A program made the translations under genes and the position numbers. From DASSBQ01 sp035250505 (lineage in GTDB: Bacteria > Nitrospirota > Nitrospiria > Nitrospirales > Nitrospiraceae): DNA of 19,944 nucleotides. The first letter of the stretch is position 1; the number at the start of each line of letters is the position of its first letter. This document shows, in pieces, positions 7,214-14,366 of this stretch. The stretch is taken from the NCBI GenBank assembly GCA_035250505.1, contig DATFFC010000109.1, positions 1-19,944 on the forward strand. The letters run 5' to 3'. Below the pieces are notes generated by a model. That model had not been told where the DNA came from. It saw only the letters and a list, made by a program, of their open reading frames with translations, and searched no databases.

Positions 7214-7522
7214 TCAACAGCCGGAGTAGCTGGAGTCTGCGAGCCGGTCTTCCTTATCGAAGAACAAAGTGATCTGGCATTCGTTCGGGCTGAAATTAAA
7301 GAGCGGAAGCGCGGTCTTCCCGCCTGCGATCCGGTGATAAATCCATTTCTCGCCTCCGAAGAATCGTGCCGTCCTCCCGTCGGGCGGGCCCCAGTTCTTT
7401 TCAAACCAAGCCTTGTCTTTCCCTTGAAGCTCGGCGGGCTTCAGTGATGCTTCAAGATACGGATTGTGGCTGCAGGCCGTGAACAAGAGACCGAACAGCA
7501 GGGCCCGGATGAATCGGCTCAT
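7214..7522 (-). CDS. Small BamE/SmpA-like lipoprotein
   Basis: This 102-residue protein begins with a signal peptide ending in LLFTACS, where C17 is the probable lipidated residue. The mature part (FEKNWGPPDGRTARFFGGEKWIYHR, then a strand ITLFFDKEDRLADSSY) follows the order of the SmpA/OmlA/BamE fold: a lead helix, a GpP turn, a W-x-Y strand, and a final strand with a charged turn. BamE proteins belong to the outer membrane beta-barrel assembly complex, but many small lipoproteins share this fold without that job. The last residue is a cysteine. The ATG at 7522 follows a GGAGG site about ten bases upstream and a very good promoter at 7573-7602. Lipoprotein status is fairly sure; family membership is inferred. 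Confidence 0.75.
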   Translation of the reverse strand: MSRFIRALLFGLLFTACSHNPYLEASLKPAELQGKDKAWFEKNWGPPDGRTARFFGGEKWIYHRIAGGKTALPLFNFSPNECQITLFFDKEDRLADSSYSGC

Positions 7523-7572
7523 TCAGGATCATCCTCCAGCGTATGGCATGAACAGGTAAGCCGTACGAAGAA

Positions 7573-7602
7573 ATTCTAGCTTTGCCCCGCAAGACCTGTC
7601 AA
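7573..7602 (-). promoter_or_regulatory. Sigma70-type promoter for the BamE-like lipoprotein
   Basis: On the minus strand a perfect -35 TTGACA (7597-7602) is followed after 18 bases by -10 TAGAAT (7573-7578). Transcription would start near 7566, giving a leader of about 45 bases with a GGAGG site. It lies back to back with the transaldolase promoter. Confidence 0.7.
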
Positions 7603-7628
7603 ATCTGCGGTCCGGTTCGCATGATGAT

Positions 7629-7657
7629 TTGCCATGCAATCTTGATCCTCTTACAAT
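7629..7657 (+). promoter_or_regulatory. Sigma70-type promoter for transaldolase
   Basis: A -35 TTGCCA (7629-7634) and -10 TACAAT (7652-7657) are separated by exactly 17 bases. The predicted start near 7664 gives a leader of about 33 bases before the ATG at 7697. Confidence 0.7.
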
Positions 7658-7696
7658 AGGAATATCACGGATGCTCACGCAAGAAAGGATAATCCC

Positions 7697-8344
7697 ATGA
7701 AACTCTTTTTAGATACTGCCAGCGTCAAGGAAATTCAGGAGGGGGCTGCGCTCGGCCTGCTTGACGGAGTGACGACGAATCCGTCGCTCGTCGCCAAGGA
7801 AGGCCGTAGTTTTCGCGAGGTTCTATTGGAAATCTGCAACATCGTCGACGGCCCCATCAGCGCCGAAGTCGTGAGTCTCGACTCCGACGGCATGGTGAAG
7901 GAGGGGCGGGAATTGGCGAAGGTGCACAAGAACATCGTCGTCAAAGTCCCGCTGATCCCGGAGGGGCTCCGCGCGACGAAGAAGCTGGCGGCAGAAGGCA
8001 TCAAGGTCAACGTGACCTTGTGTTTTTCGCCGACCCAGGCGCTACTCGCGGCAAAGGCGGGCGCCTGGTGCGTCTCACCGTTCATCGGCCGATTGGATGA
8101 CGTGAGTTCCAACGGAATGGAGTTGATCCGTCAGATCGTGACGATTTATCGCAACTACGACTATAAGACGCTCGTCTTGGTGGCGAGCGTGCGCCATCCG
8201 CAACATGTCGTCGAAGCCGCACTCGTGGGGGGGCATATCTGTACGATGCCGTACAGTGTCTTCCAGCAGTTGGTGAAACATCCGCTGACCGACGTGGGCT
8301 TGAAGAAGTTCCTCGCGGACTGGGAAGCACACGGACGAAAATAG
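7697..8344 (+). CDS. tal: Transaldolase, short type
   Basis: Transaldolase moves a three-carbon dihydroxyacetone unit between sugar phosphates in the non-oxidative pentose phosphate pathway. At 215 residues this is the short (TalC/MipB-like) form. The Schiff-base lysine is K83 in NIVVKVPLIPEGL. Two residues separate true transaldolases from fructose-6-phosphate aldolases in this subfamily: the aldolases carry Gln and Tyr, and here they are Glu (ISAEVVSLD) and Phe (CVSPFIGRLDD). That favours transaldolase. The DTASVKEI and GVTTNPSL motifs are intact. The ATG has an AAGAAAGGA site at 7681-7689. It is transcribed alone and converges on the uracil-DNA glycosylase gene with a 22-base gap that holds no obvious terminator. 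Confidence 0.94.
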   Translation: MKLFLDTASVKEIQEGAALGLLDGVTTNPSLVAKEGRSFREVLLEICNIVDGPISAEVVSLDSDGMVKEGRELAKVHKNIVVKVPLIPEGLRATKKLAAEGIKVNVTLCFSPTQALLAAKAGAWCVSPFIGRLDDVSSNGMELIRQIVTIYRNYDYKTLVLVASVRHPQHVVEAALVGGHICTMPYSVFQQLVKHPLTDVGLKKFLADWEAHGRK

Positions 8345-8366
8345 CCTGCGGCCGGCCCGGGATTCC

Positions 8367-9053
8367 TTATGTCCCATCAAGGAGGGCGCGAGCCTGCCGG
8401 AAGACTCGGTGGAACATGGGCCTGGTCAGCTTGCCGGTGAAGGTATTCTGCTGACTCGGATGAAATGAGCCAAGAAGCGCGACACCGGTCGGCAGACGAT
8501 AGAATGCCCCGTGTCTGAATTCAAGGGCCGGCCTCGGCGGGAGAAGGTTACACTCGCGGCAGACTTTCAAATACTGGTCAAAGGCCACCTTCCCGAGAGC
8601 GATGACGACCCGCACGGACGTGAGGAAATTGATCTCCTCGCGCAGATAAGGCCGGCAATTCGAAAATTCCTCGGGCAAGGGCTTATTGTCCGGCGGCGCG
8701 CACCGCACGGAGGCGCCGATGTAGCAGTTCGACAGGCGTAGTCCATCGTCTCGATGAAGAGAAGTCGCCTGGTTGGCGAATCCATAACGGTGCAGGGCTT
8801 CGTACAGCCAATCCCCGCTTCGATCTCCCGTAAAGATGCGGCCGGTTCGATTGCCTCCGTGCGCTGCCGGCGCCAACCCCAGAACATACAGCTGAGCCTG
8901 ATCATCGCCGAATCCAGGGACCGGCCGGCCCCAATAGGTCCAGTCGAGGAACTGGCGGCGCTTGGTGCGGGCGACCGACTCTCTGTACTTGACGAGACGG
9001 GAGCACTTGCGGCAATCGACGATTTGCTCATTCAACAGGGTGAGCGCGCGCAT
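8367..9053 (-). CDS. Family 5 uracil-DNA glycosylase (UDGb)
   Basis: This 228-residue enzyme should remove uracil, and perhaps other deaminated bases, from DNA in base excision repair. The first motif, GLAPAAHGGNRTGR (residues 59-72), has an Ala in place of the catalytic Asp or Asn of other UDG families, which is characteristic of family 5. The second motif, HPSQQNTFTGKLT (198-210), is also of that type. Four cysteines, C14 and C17 (CRKC) with C118 and C133, match the 4Fe-4S cluster ligands of families 4 and 5. The ATG at 9053 is the likely start, but it has no good ribosome site. A weak minus-strand TGAACA-16-TAGAGT pair at 9066-9093 would leave almost no leader. The gene is divergent from the lytic transglycosylase gene. 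Confidence 0.93.
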   Translation of the reverse strand: MRALTLLNEQIVDCRKCSRLVKYRESVARTKRRQFLDWTYWGRPVPGFGDDQAQLYVLGLAPAAHGGNRTGRIFTGDRSGDWLYEALHRYGFANQATSLHRDDGLRLSNCYIGASVRCAPPDNKPLPEEFSNCRPYLREEINFLTSVRVVIALGKVAFDQYLKVCRECNLLPPRPALEFRHGAFYRLPTGVALLGSFHPSQQNTFTGKLTRPMFHRVFRQARALLDGT

Positions 9054-9096
9054 AAGGCGGCCTGCACTCTACCAGATTTGGAAAACATGTTCATGC

Positions 9097-9125
9097 TTGT
9101 CGCGACGCCGTCTTGCTGCTAGCAT
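9097..9125 (+). promoter_or_regulatory. Promoter with extended -10 for the lytic transglycosylase
   Basis: A -35-like TTGTCG (9097-9102) and -10 TAGCAT (9120-9125) are 17 bases apart, and the -10 carries the extended TGC element (9117-9119). The predicted start near 9132 precedes an AAAGGAC ribosome site (9144-9150) and the ATG at 9159. Confidence 0.5.
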
Positions 9126-9158
9126 CATGACCGGACTCAAGCGAAAGGACAAATACGT

Positions 9159-10223
9159 ATGCGCAGACTTGTCGCCGGTTGCCTGGTGCTTTGGCTCGTC
9201 TTCTTATGGGTGCCGTTACGAAGCGGAGGAGACCCGGGCGCCGCGCACAAAGGACTCGCCCATGAGGTGGTAAAACCCGACGGCCGGATCGCCCCGGACA
9301 CCGACCCTCCCTCGCTTGCACCAGCCGCAGATCAGGAACCGGCGGAGCCGGAAGACCGGCTGGTGATCCTTCCGGAGATCAAGCGGGAAGGGGAGCGGTT
9401 TTTCCTCAGTTCGTTCAAACTGCCGGACAAACTCACCTTTGCCGGCCAGTCCGTGCCGCTCGACAACTGGCAGGTGCGGGAGCGGATCGAGTATGAGTTT
9501 TACCAGTTTCTCGAGGACCAGGGCGAAAGCATCATTCTGGCGAAACGCACCGGCCGCTGTTTTGCTCCGGCGGAAAAGCAATTGGCGGAGGCCGGCCTGC
9601 CCGACGACCTCAAGTACATGCTGTTGGTGGAGAGCAAGTGTATCGCCGCCGCCTATTCGCGTGCGAAGGCGTCCGGTCCGTGGCAATTCATCAATTCAAC
9701 CGGCCGTCGATACAAGCTCCACAGCGATCGATGGCTCGATGAACGGCGGAACCTGGAGATGTCTACGGAGGCCGCGATCAAGTATTTGCGCTATCTCCGG
9801 GAGTATCAACAGGGCGATTGGTTCCTTGCCATGGCCTCCTACAATGCCGGTGAGGATCGAGTTCGAAAGCTCATGAAGGAGCAGAAAGTGGGCGATTATT
9901 GGAGATTGCACGGTCCGAGAGAAACCATGCGGTACGTTCCTCGTATCATTGCCGCCAAGGAGATCTATTCCCAGCCGGAGAAATATCTGGGCCTGACAAA
10001 AAAAGACCTCTATACGCCGTTGGAAACGGAAACCGTCACGGTCACGATCAAGGAGCCCCAACGGCATCTGACCGTTATCGCTCACGAGTTCGGGACATAT
10101 TTTCTGGAGCTCAAGATGCTCAATCCGGAGTTCACGAAGGATTTCCTGCCGAGAGGAACCTACCAGGTCAAAGTCCCGCGCCAGACCTGCCCCAATCGTT
10201 GCTTCAAGCAAGAGAAGCCGTAA
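9159..10223 (+). CDS. MltD-like lytic transglycosylase
   Basis: Lytic transglycosylases cut the MurNAc-GlcNAc bond of peptidoglycan with formation of a 1,6-anhydro ring. The 354-residue protein has an N-terminal hydrophobic segment (about 5-20) for export, a proline- and acid-rich linker to about 65, and an SLT domain at about 135-265. Catalytic E158 sits in LLVESKC. The usual supporting motifs follow: AYSRAKASGPWQF (165-177), ASYNAGEDRV (226-235) and RYVPRIIAA (258-266). The C-terminus (about 300-340, LTVIAHEFGTYFLELKMLN, then PRGTYQVKVP) looks like one degenerate LysM unit, fewer than in E. coli MltD. The leader ends without a convincing lipobox, although C8 is present. The downstream glycerate kinase starts seven bases after the stop, so the two are probably cotranscribed despite unrelated roles. 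Confidence 0.9.
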   Translation: MRRLVAGCLVLWLVFLWVPLRSGGDPGAAHKGLAHEVVKPDGRIAPDTDPPSLAPAADQEPAEPEDRLVILPEIKREGERFFLSSFKLPDKLTFAGQSVPLDNWQVRERIEYEFYQFLEDQGESIILAKRTGRCFAPAEKQLAEAGLPDDLKYMLLVESKCIAAAYSRAKASGPWQFINSTGRRYKLHSDRWLDERRNLEMSTEAAIKYLRYLREYQQGDWFLAMASYNAGEDRVRKLMKEQKVGDYWRLHGPRETMRYVPRIIAAKEIYSQPEKYLGLTKKDLYTPLETETVTVTIKEPQRHLTVIAHEFGTYFLELKMLNPEFTKDFLPRGTYQVKVPRQTCPNRCFKQEKP

Positions 10224-10230
10224 CGGCTCC

Positions 10231-11568
10231 ATGCGCATAGGTCTCTCACACGCTCGTGCGCGAACCATCTTCGCTCGTCTCTTCAAGGCGGCGCTGGAGG
10301 CGGTGGATCCCTACAGGGCGGTGCTTCGTGATACCAGGATGCGGAGAGGCGCATTGTTGGTCGGGCCTCATCGCTATCGGCTTTCCAAATATCGCCGTAT
10401 TGTGGTGATCGGTGCGGGCAAGGCTTCGGCACGCATGGCGCAAGGGTTGGAACACGTCCTTGGGCCGAAAATCGACGGTGGTCTGGTCGTCGTCAAATAT
10501 GGTCATCGGCTTCCGACAAGAACCGTCCGAGTCGTCGAAGCCGCCCATCCGGTTCCTGATCGTGCGGGTCTTGAAGCCGGCAGGCAGTTGCTTGATCTCG
10601 CCGGCACGTTGACGGGAGGTGACCTGCTCATTGTCTTGTTGTCCGGAGGCGCATCCAGCTTGCTGCCGGTGCCGGCACCGGGGCTTTCCTTAGAAGATAA
10701 GCAGGCGACGACTCAGCTCTTGCTCCGGTCCGGGGCCACCATTCAAGAAGTCAACACCGTGCGCAAGCATGTATCGTCTTTCAAGGGCGGCCGTTTGGCC
10801 GCGGCCACCAAGGCCAGTGTCGTGACCCTCGTGCTCTCGGATGTCATCGGCGACGATCTTGGGTCGATCGGGTCCGGCCCCACTGCGCCGGACGATACGA
10901 CGTTCGGCGAGGCGTGGGCCATTGTGCGCAGATACCGCCTCGACGCAGCGATTCCACGGGCCGTCCGACGCCACCTTTTGCAAGGGATGCACGGGCGAAG
11001 GGAGGAAACACCGACATCCGGGTCGACCGTTTTTGCGAGGGTCCGGCATCATGTGATCGGCAGCAACCGGGTGGCGCTCGAAGCGGCATCGAAAGCCGCC
11101 GTGCGGAGCGGACTGTGTACCATGGTTGCTTCATCGACTTTGACCGGTGAGGCAAGGGAAGTTGCCAAGGTTTTTGGCGCCGTGAGCCGCGAGATCGCGC
11201 ACTACGGCCGACCGATGCGCCGTCCATGCTGTTTCCTGGCCGGAGGAGAATTGACGGTGACGGTTTCGGGTCATGGGCGAGGCGGACGCGCCCAGGAGTT
11301 TTCGCTCGCTGCCGTGCCGGAGATCGCCGGCCTCAAGAGGGTCTGGATCGCGGGATTTGCCACGGATGGCTCGGACGGCCCCACCGACGTGGCCGGAGCG
11401 GTCGTAGGCGGAGACACAGCGGCGAGAAGCATGCGCCACAAGGTGGATCCCGCCCGCGCTTTACTGGGCAACGATGCCTATACATTCTTTGACCGTGCCG
11501 GCGGACACATAAAGACCGGACCCACCGGAACCAACGTCAACGATTTATATTTTCTCCTCGCACTCTAG
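10231..11568 (+). CDS. Glycerate 2-kinase, MOFRL family
   Basis: This 445-residue protein belongs to the GckA/TtuD type of glycerate kinase, which phosphorylates D-glycerate to 2-phosphoglycerate with ATP. It has the N-terminal GAGKASARMA motif (61-70) with a conserved lysine, LLSGGASSLLPVP, the VNTVRKHVSSFKGGRLA segment, and LSDVIGDDLGSIGSGPTAPD. The C-terminal MOFRL region has GGELTVTV, GRGGRAQEFSLA and ATDGSDGPTDVAGAVV. The length and motif order are normal. It feeds glycerate, for example from glyoxylate or serine turnover, into lower glycolysis one step before PEP. The start at 10231 has no strong ribosome site and lies seven bases after the lytic transglycosylase stop. Assignment to 2-kinase rather than 3-kinase follows the MOFRL family and is not shown by the sequence alone. 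Confidence 0.92.
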   Translation: MRIGLSHARARTIFARLFKAALEAVDPYRAVLRDTRMRRGALLVGPHRYRLSKYRRIVVIGAGKASARMAQGLEHVLGPKIDGGLVVVKYGHRLPTRTVRVVEAAHPVPDRAGLEAGRQLLDLAGTLTGGDLLIVLLSGGASSLLPVPAPGLSLEDKQATTQLLLRSGATIQEVNTVRKHVSSFKGGRLAAATKASVVTLVLSDVIGDDLGSIGSGPTAPDDTTFGEAWAIVRRYRLDAAIPRAVRRHLLQGMHGRREETPTSGSTVFARVRHHVIGSNRVALEAASKAAVRSGLCTMVASSTLTGEAREVAKVFGAVSREIAHYGRPMRRPCCFLAGGELTVTVSGHGRGGRAQEFSLAAVPEIAGLKRVWIAGFATDGSDGPTDVAGAVVGGDTAARSMRHKVDPARALLGNDAYTFFDRAGGHIKTGPTGTNVNDLYFLLAL

Positions 11569-11588
11569 CGCTCCGTTTCTTCTCCTTC

Positions 11589-11597
11589 TGCTACAAT
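11589..11597 (+). promoter_or_regulatory. Extended -10 promoter element upstream of the dikinase gene
   Basis: TGCTACAAT matches an extended -10 (TGn followed by TACAAT). No acceptable -35 is seen at the right distance. A start near 11604 would leave a leader of about 30 bases before the ATG at 11634. Confidence 0.4.
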
Positions 11598-11633
11598 CCC
11601 TGGAATCAAGCGGTCCGTGAGTCATCATTGTTC

Positions 11634-14252
11634 ATGAGACTGTCCATTCAGACATTGGACACCTGCTTAGACCCTGCCGTTGCGGGAGGAAAAGCCGCCG
11701 GCCTGGCGCGACTCCTTCGAGCCGGCTTCCGCGTGCCACCGGGCTTTTGTGTGACCACGGAAGCCTATCAGGAGGCGTGCGCGAGTGCCGGACTCCATGC
11801 TCAACGCGAGTGGGCATATCTCCGGAGCTTGCCGGCAGCTCAACGGGAGGCGGCCCTCTCCGCGGTGAAGGCTCGTCTCGCGGGCTTCTCATGGCCGGCC
11901 CAGTGGTCTGCTGATCTTGATGAGGCAATCCTAAAGATTCGGCCAGGCTCCGTCCGGTTCTGGGCCGTCCGTTCCTCGGCCACGAACGAAGATAGAGGCG
12001 ACGCCAGTGCCGCCGGCCTCTATCGCACCCAACTCGGTGTGCCGAACGCAGATATTCGGGAAGCCATCCGGCGCTGCTGGGCATCTCTGTGGGAAGAGCG
12101 CGTCTTCGAGTACGACGCCGCGAAGGGGACGACCGGACCAGCGCCGCGTATGGCTGTGATCGTTCAGCCGATGGTGGAGGCTCGGACCTCGGGTGTTGCC
12201 TTTTCCCGGCATCCGATCACCGGCCGTGCCGACGAAACTCTCGTCAACGCCGTTCCGGGGCTGGCGGAGCCGCTGGTTTCCGGCCGGGTAGCTCCAGATG
12301 AGTATGTGATCACGCAGGATTCTTCCGGGCGCTTAGGATGCGTCGCGCACCGGTACGTGGCGCGCAAGCCGTACATCGTGAGGTTGACCGGGGACGGCAT
12401 GGTGATCGACCGGATCGCAGAACAAGAAGAGCCTCGCCCATCGCTGACCGATGATGAAGCGGTACGGCTGGCAGCCTCGGTGCACCAAATTGAGAAGGTA
12501 TGGAAAACGCCGATCGACGTGGAATGGGCGTTTGATCACGAACATGTGTGGTTTCTGCAGGCTCGGCCGATTACCAGTCGGACAAGCGGACAACGGCCGA
12601 CGAATCAGCAATGCGATTGGTCCCGTGCCAACTTCAAGGAGACCCTTCCAGAGCTGCCGAGTCCGCTGGGGCTCTCTTTTCTCGAAGCCTTCATGGACGA
12701 TTTTATCATTCGGCATTACTGTGATCTCGGATGTGTGATTCCGGAAGGCGTATCGGCCGTGCGCATTATTGAAGGCCGCCCTTTCATTAATGTGACGCTT
12801 CTCCAATCGTTCCTGGTGCAGCTGGGCGGGCATCCTGAACGCGTGACGGAGCAAATGGGAGGCGAAAGCCGAATCCCTTTGATGAAGCCGGGAAGGTTAT
12901 CGGTTTGGAAACTCGTGCGAGGGTACCTTTTAATGCATCGCAGGATTCGGCGTGCGCTGCGTTGCGCCCCAGCCTGGTTCGAAGAACTGAAACGCACCGC
13001 ATGCGGCCAACTCGAAGAGCCGCTATCCGCCTTGGCGCCTCAGGAACTGATCCAGCGTATGGAATGGCTGGGAAGCTGTCTCCGCCGTGGCGAATGTACC
13101 TTTGCGATCGTTGCGGCGGTAGGGCAGGCACAACAGATGCTGGGCTTCTTGCTGCCCCGGTGGATGGGCCCCGATTGGCGGGCCGTGCTCAATGCGGCGT
13201 TGCAGGGCCAGGAGACGATTATCAGCGCAAAACAGGTTCGATGGCTGCGGCAGATCGGCGAGCGAGCGAACTGTGAGGCGAAAGCCGCGGCGTTTTTCCT
13301 GTCTGAGCCGTGGGAGCCGGCCTCGTACCGCGACCGGTTGGCAGGAACCAAGTGTCTGGTGGAACTGGACGCGTTTCTTGAAGAGTACGGCCATCGGGCG
13401 ATCGGTGAATCGGACGTGATGGTTCCGCGTTTTGCCGAGAATCCAACGTATCTGTTGACGGTCATCCGCCGGCACGTCGCACACCTTCCCGGAGAGACGG
13501 CCGAGCAAGCGGCTCTGCGGCAGCGGCAGGATCGGGCGACGGCGCTGGCGCTGATTCGCGAGCGCTGCCGTTGGAGATACGACCGGTGGCTGGTCTTTCG
13601 CTGGTGGTATCGGCGACTCTGCCGAACCTATGAATTGCGGGAAGCCAACCGCCATCACCTGATGTACTATGCCGCGGCGACGCGCCGCCTCGTTCAGGCG
13701 CTCGGCCGGCGGCTCAGCGCCGCCGGCCGGTTGTCCGACCCGGATGATATCTTCTTTGTCACGGCCGAAGAGCTCAAGAGATTGAGGTGCGATCCGTCCG
13801 TTCAAGATTGGCAAGCGCTCGTCGCGACGCGCCGGGCAAGCCGTCGGATGCATTCCGAGAGCACGGTCCCGGACTTCATCTCAGCGAGGGACAGCGGGCA
13901 AATGACCCGAGAATCGATGCATGCGGACGGTGTGCTGCGCGGTGTTCCAATCGGCGCGGGAGTCGTCGAGGGTCGGGTGGCGGTCGTGCAGAGCATGGAG
14001 GACATCGGAAAGGTACGGCGCGGTGATATCATTGTCACTGAGGTCATCGATCCCGGAGCGGCGGCGCTCTTCGGCCTAGCCGGCGGATTGATTGTCGACA
14101 TGGGAGGCACGCTGTCACACGGCGCTATTATCGTGCGTGAGTATGGAATTCCGGCGGTCGTGAACGTGGGCCCGGCCACTCGCATGTTGAAGGACGGAGA
14201 ATGGGTGAAATTGGACGCGACGGAGGGGATCGTGCACCGACGTTCGGCTTGA
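11634..14252 (+). CDS. PEP-synthase/rifampicin phosphotransferase-like dikinase
   Basis: This 872-residue protein has the three-part layout of ATP-dependent dikinases. Residues 1 to about 315 are the ATP-binding domain: GGKAAGLARLLRAGFRVPPGF, then AVRSSATNEDRGDASAAG with the key Arg113, and the E297/Q309/R311 cluster (DVEWAFD, FLQARPIT). Residues about 320-760 are a long, mostly helical middle region. The C-terminal phosphohistidine domain has GGTLSHGAIIVREYGIPAVV, with the swivelling histidine at 829. The size, order and histidine position match rifampicin phosphotransferases (about 865 residues) better than PEP synthase, which has a C-terminal PEP-binding barrel; no such barrel is visible here. 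The phosphate acceptor is therefore unknown, and drug modification must not be assumed. I chose the ATG at 11634 over the TTG at 11628; neither has a clear ribosome site. The fold class is secure, the substrate open. Confidence 0.85.
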   Translation: MRLSIQTLDTCLDPAVAGGKAAGLARLLRAGFRVPPGFCVTTEAYQEACASAGLHAQREWAYLRSLPAAQREAALSAVKARLAGFSWPAQWSADLDEAILKIRPGSVRFWAVRSSATNEDRGDASAAGLYRTQLGVPNADIREAIRRCWASLWEERVFEYDAAKGTTGPAPRMAVIVQPMVEARTSGVAFSRHPITGRADETLVNAVPGLAEPLVSGRVAPDEYVITQDSSGRLGCVAHRYVARKPYIVRLTGDGMVIDRIAEQEEPRPSLTDDEAVRLAASVHQIEKVWKTPIDVEWAFDHEHVWFLQARPITSRTSGQRPTNQQCDWSRANFKETLPELPSPLGLSFLEAFMDDFIIRHYCDLGCVIPEGVSAVRIIEGRPFINVTLLQSFLVQLGGHPERVTEQMGGESRIPLMKPGRLSVWKLVRGYLLMHRRIRRALRCAPAWFEELKRTACGQLEEPLSALAPQELIQRMEWLGSCLRRGECTFAIVAAVGQAQQMLGFLLPRWMGPDWRAVLNAALQGQETIISAKQVRWLRQIGERANCEAKAAAFFLSEPWEPASYRDRLAGTKCLVELDAFLEEYGHRAIGESDVMVPRFAENPTYLLTVIRRHVAHLPGETAEQAALRQRQDRATALALIRERCRWRYDRWLVFRWWYRRLCRTYELREANRHHLMYYAAATRRLVQALGRRLSAAGRLSDPDDIFFVTAEELKRLRCDPSVQDWQALVATRRASRRMHSESTVPDFISARDSGQMTRESMHADGVLRGVPIGAGVVEGRVAVVQSMEDIGKVRRGDIIVTEVIDPGAAALFGLAGGLIVDMGGTLSHGAIIVREYGIPAVVNVGPATRMLKDGEWVKLDATEGIVHRRSA

Positions 14253-14366
14253 CCTTTCTACGCATTTCCCGTAGGCTTCAGACAGTTTTCCTTATATAGA
14301 ATCCCTAGGAGCCAGAACCGGTGGATCGGTGCATGTCGAAAGGCAGTAGAACTTGCTAGACCCCTC

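Noticed and set aside
13023..13853. Minus-strand open frame of 276 codons opposite the dikinase gene
   Set aside because: No recognisable domain, and it covers conserved sequence of the dikinase on the other strand.
11634..14252. Calling this gene a rifampicin resistance determinant
   Set aside because: The layout matches, but many homologues with this architecture have no shown drug activity, and the acceptor-binding residues cannot be judged by eye.
14258..14274. Hairpin CTACG/CGTAG after the dikinase gene as an intrinsic terminator
   Set aside because: The stem has only five base pairs and the nearest T-run (14286-14289) is about 12 bases away, so it does not meet the usual terminator pattern.
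14249..14302. Sigma70 promoter for rmuC from TTGACC at 14249 or TAGAAT at 14297
   Set aside because: TTGACC pairs only with the weak TAGGCT at 17 bases, and TAGAAT has no acceptable -35. The evidence is too thin for a feature.
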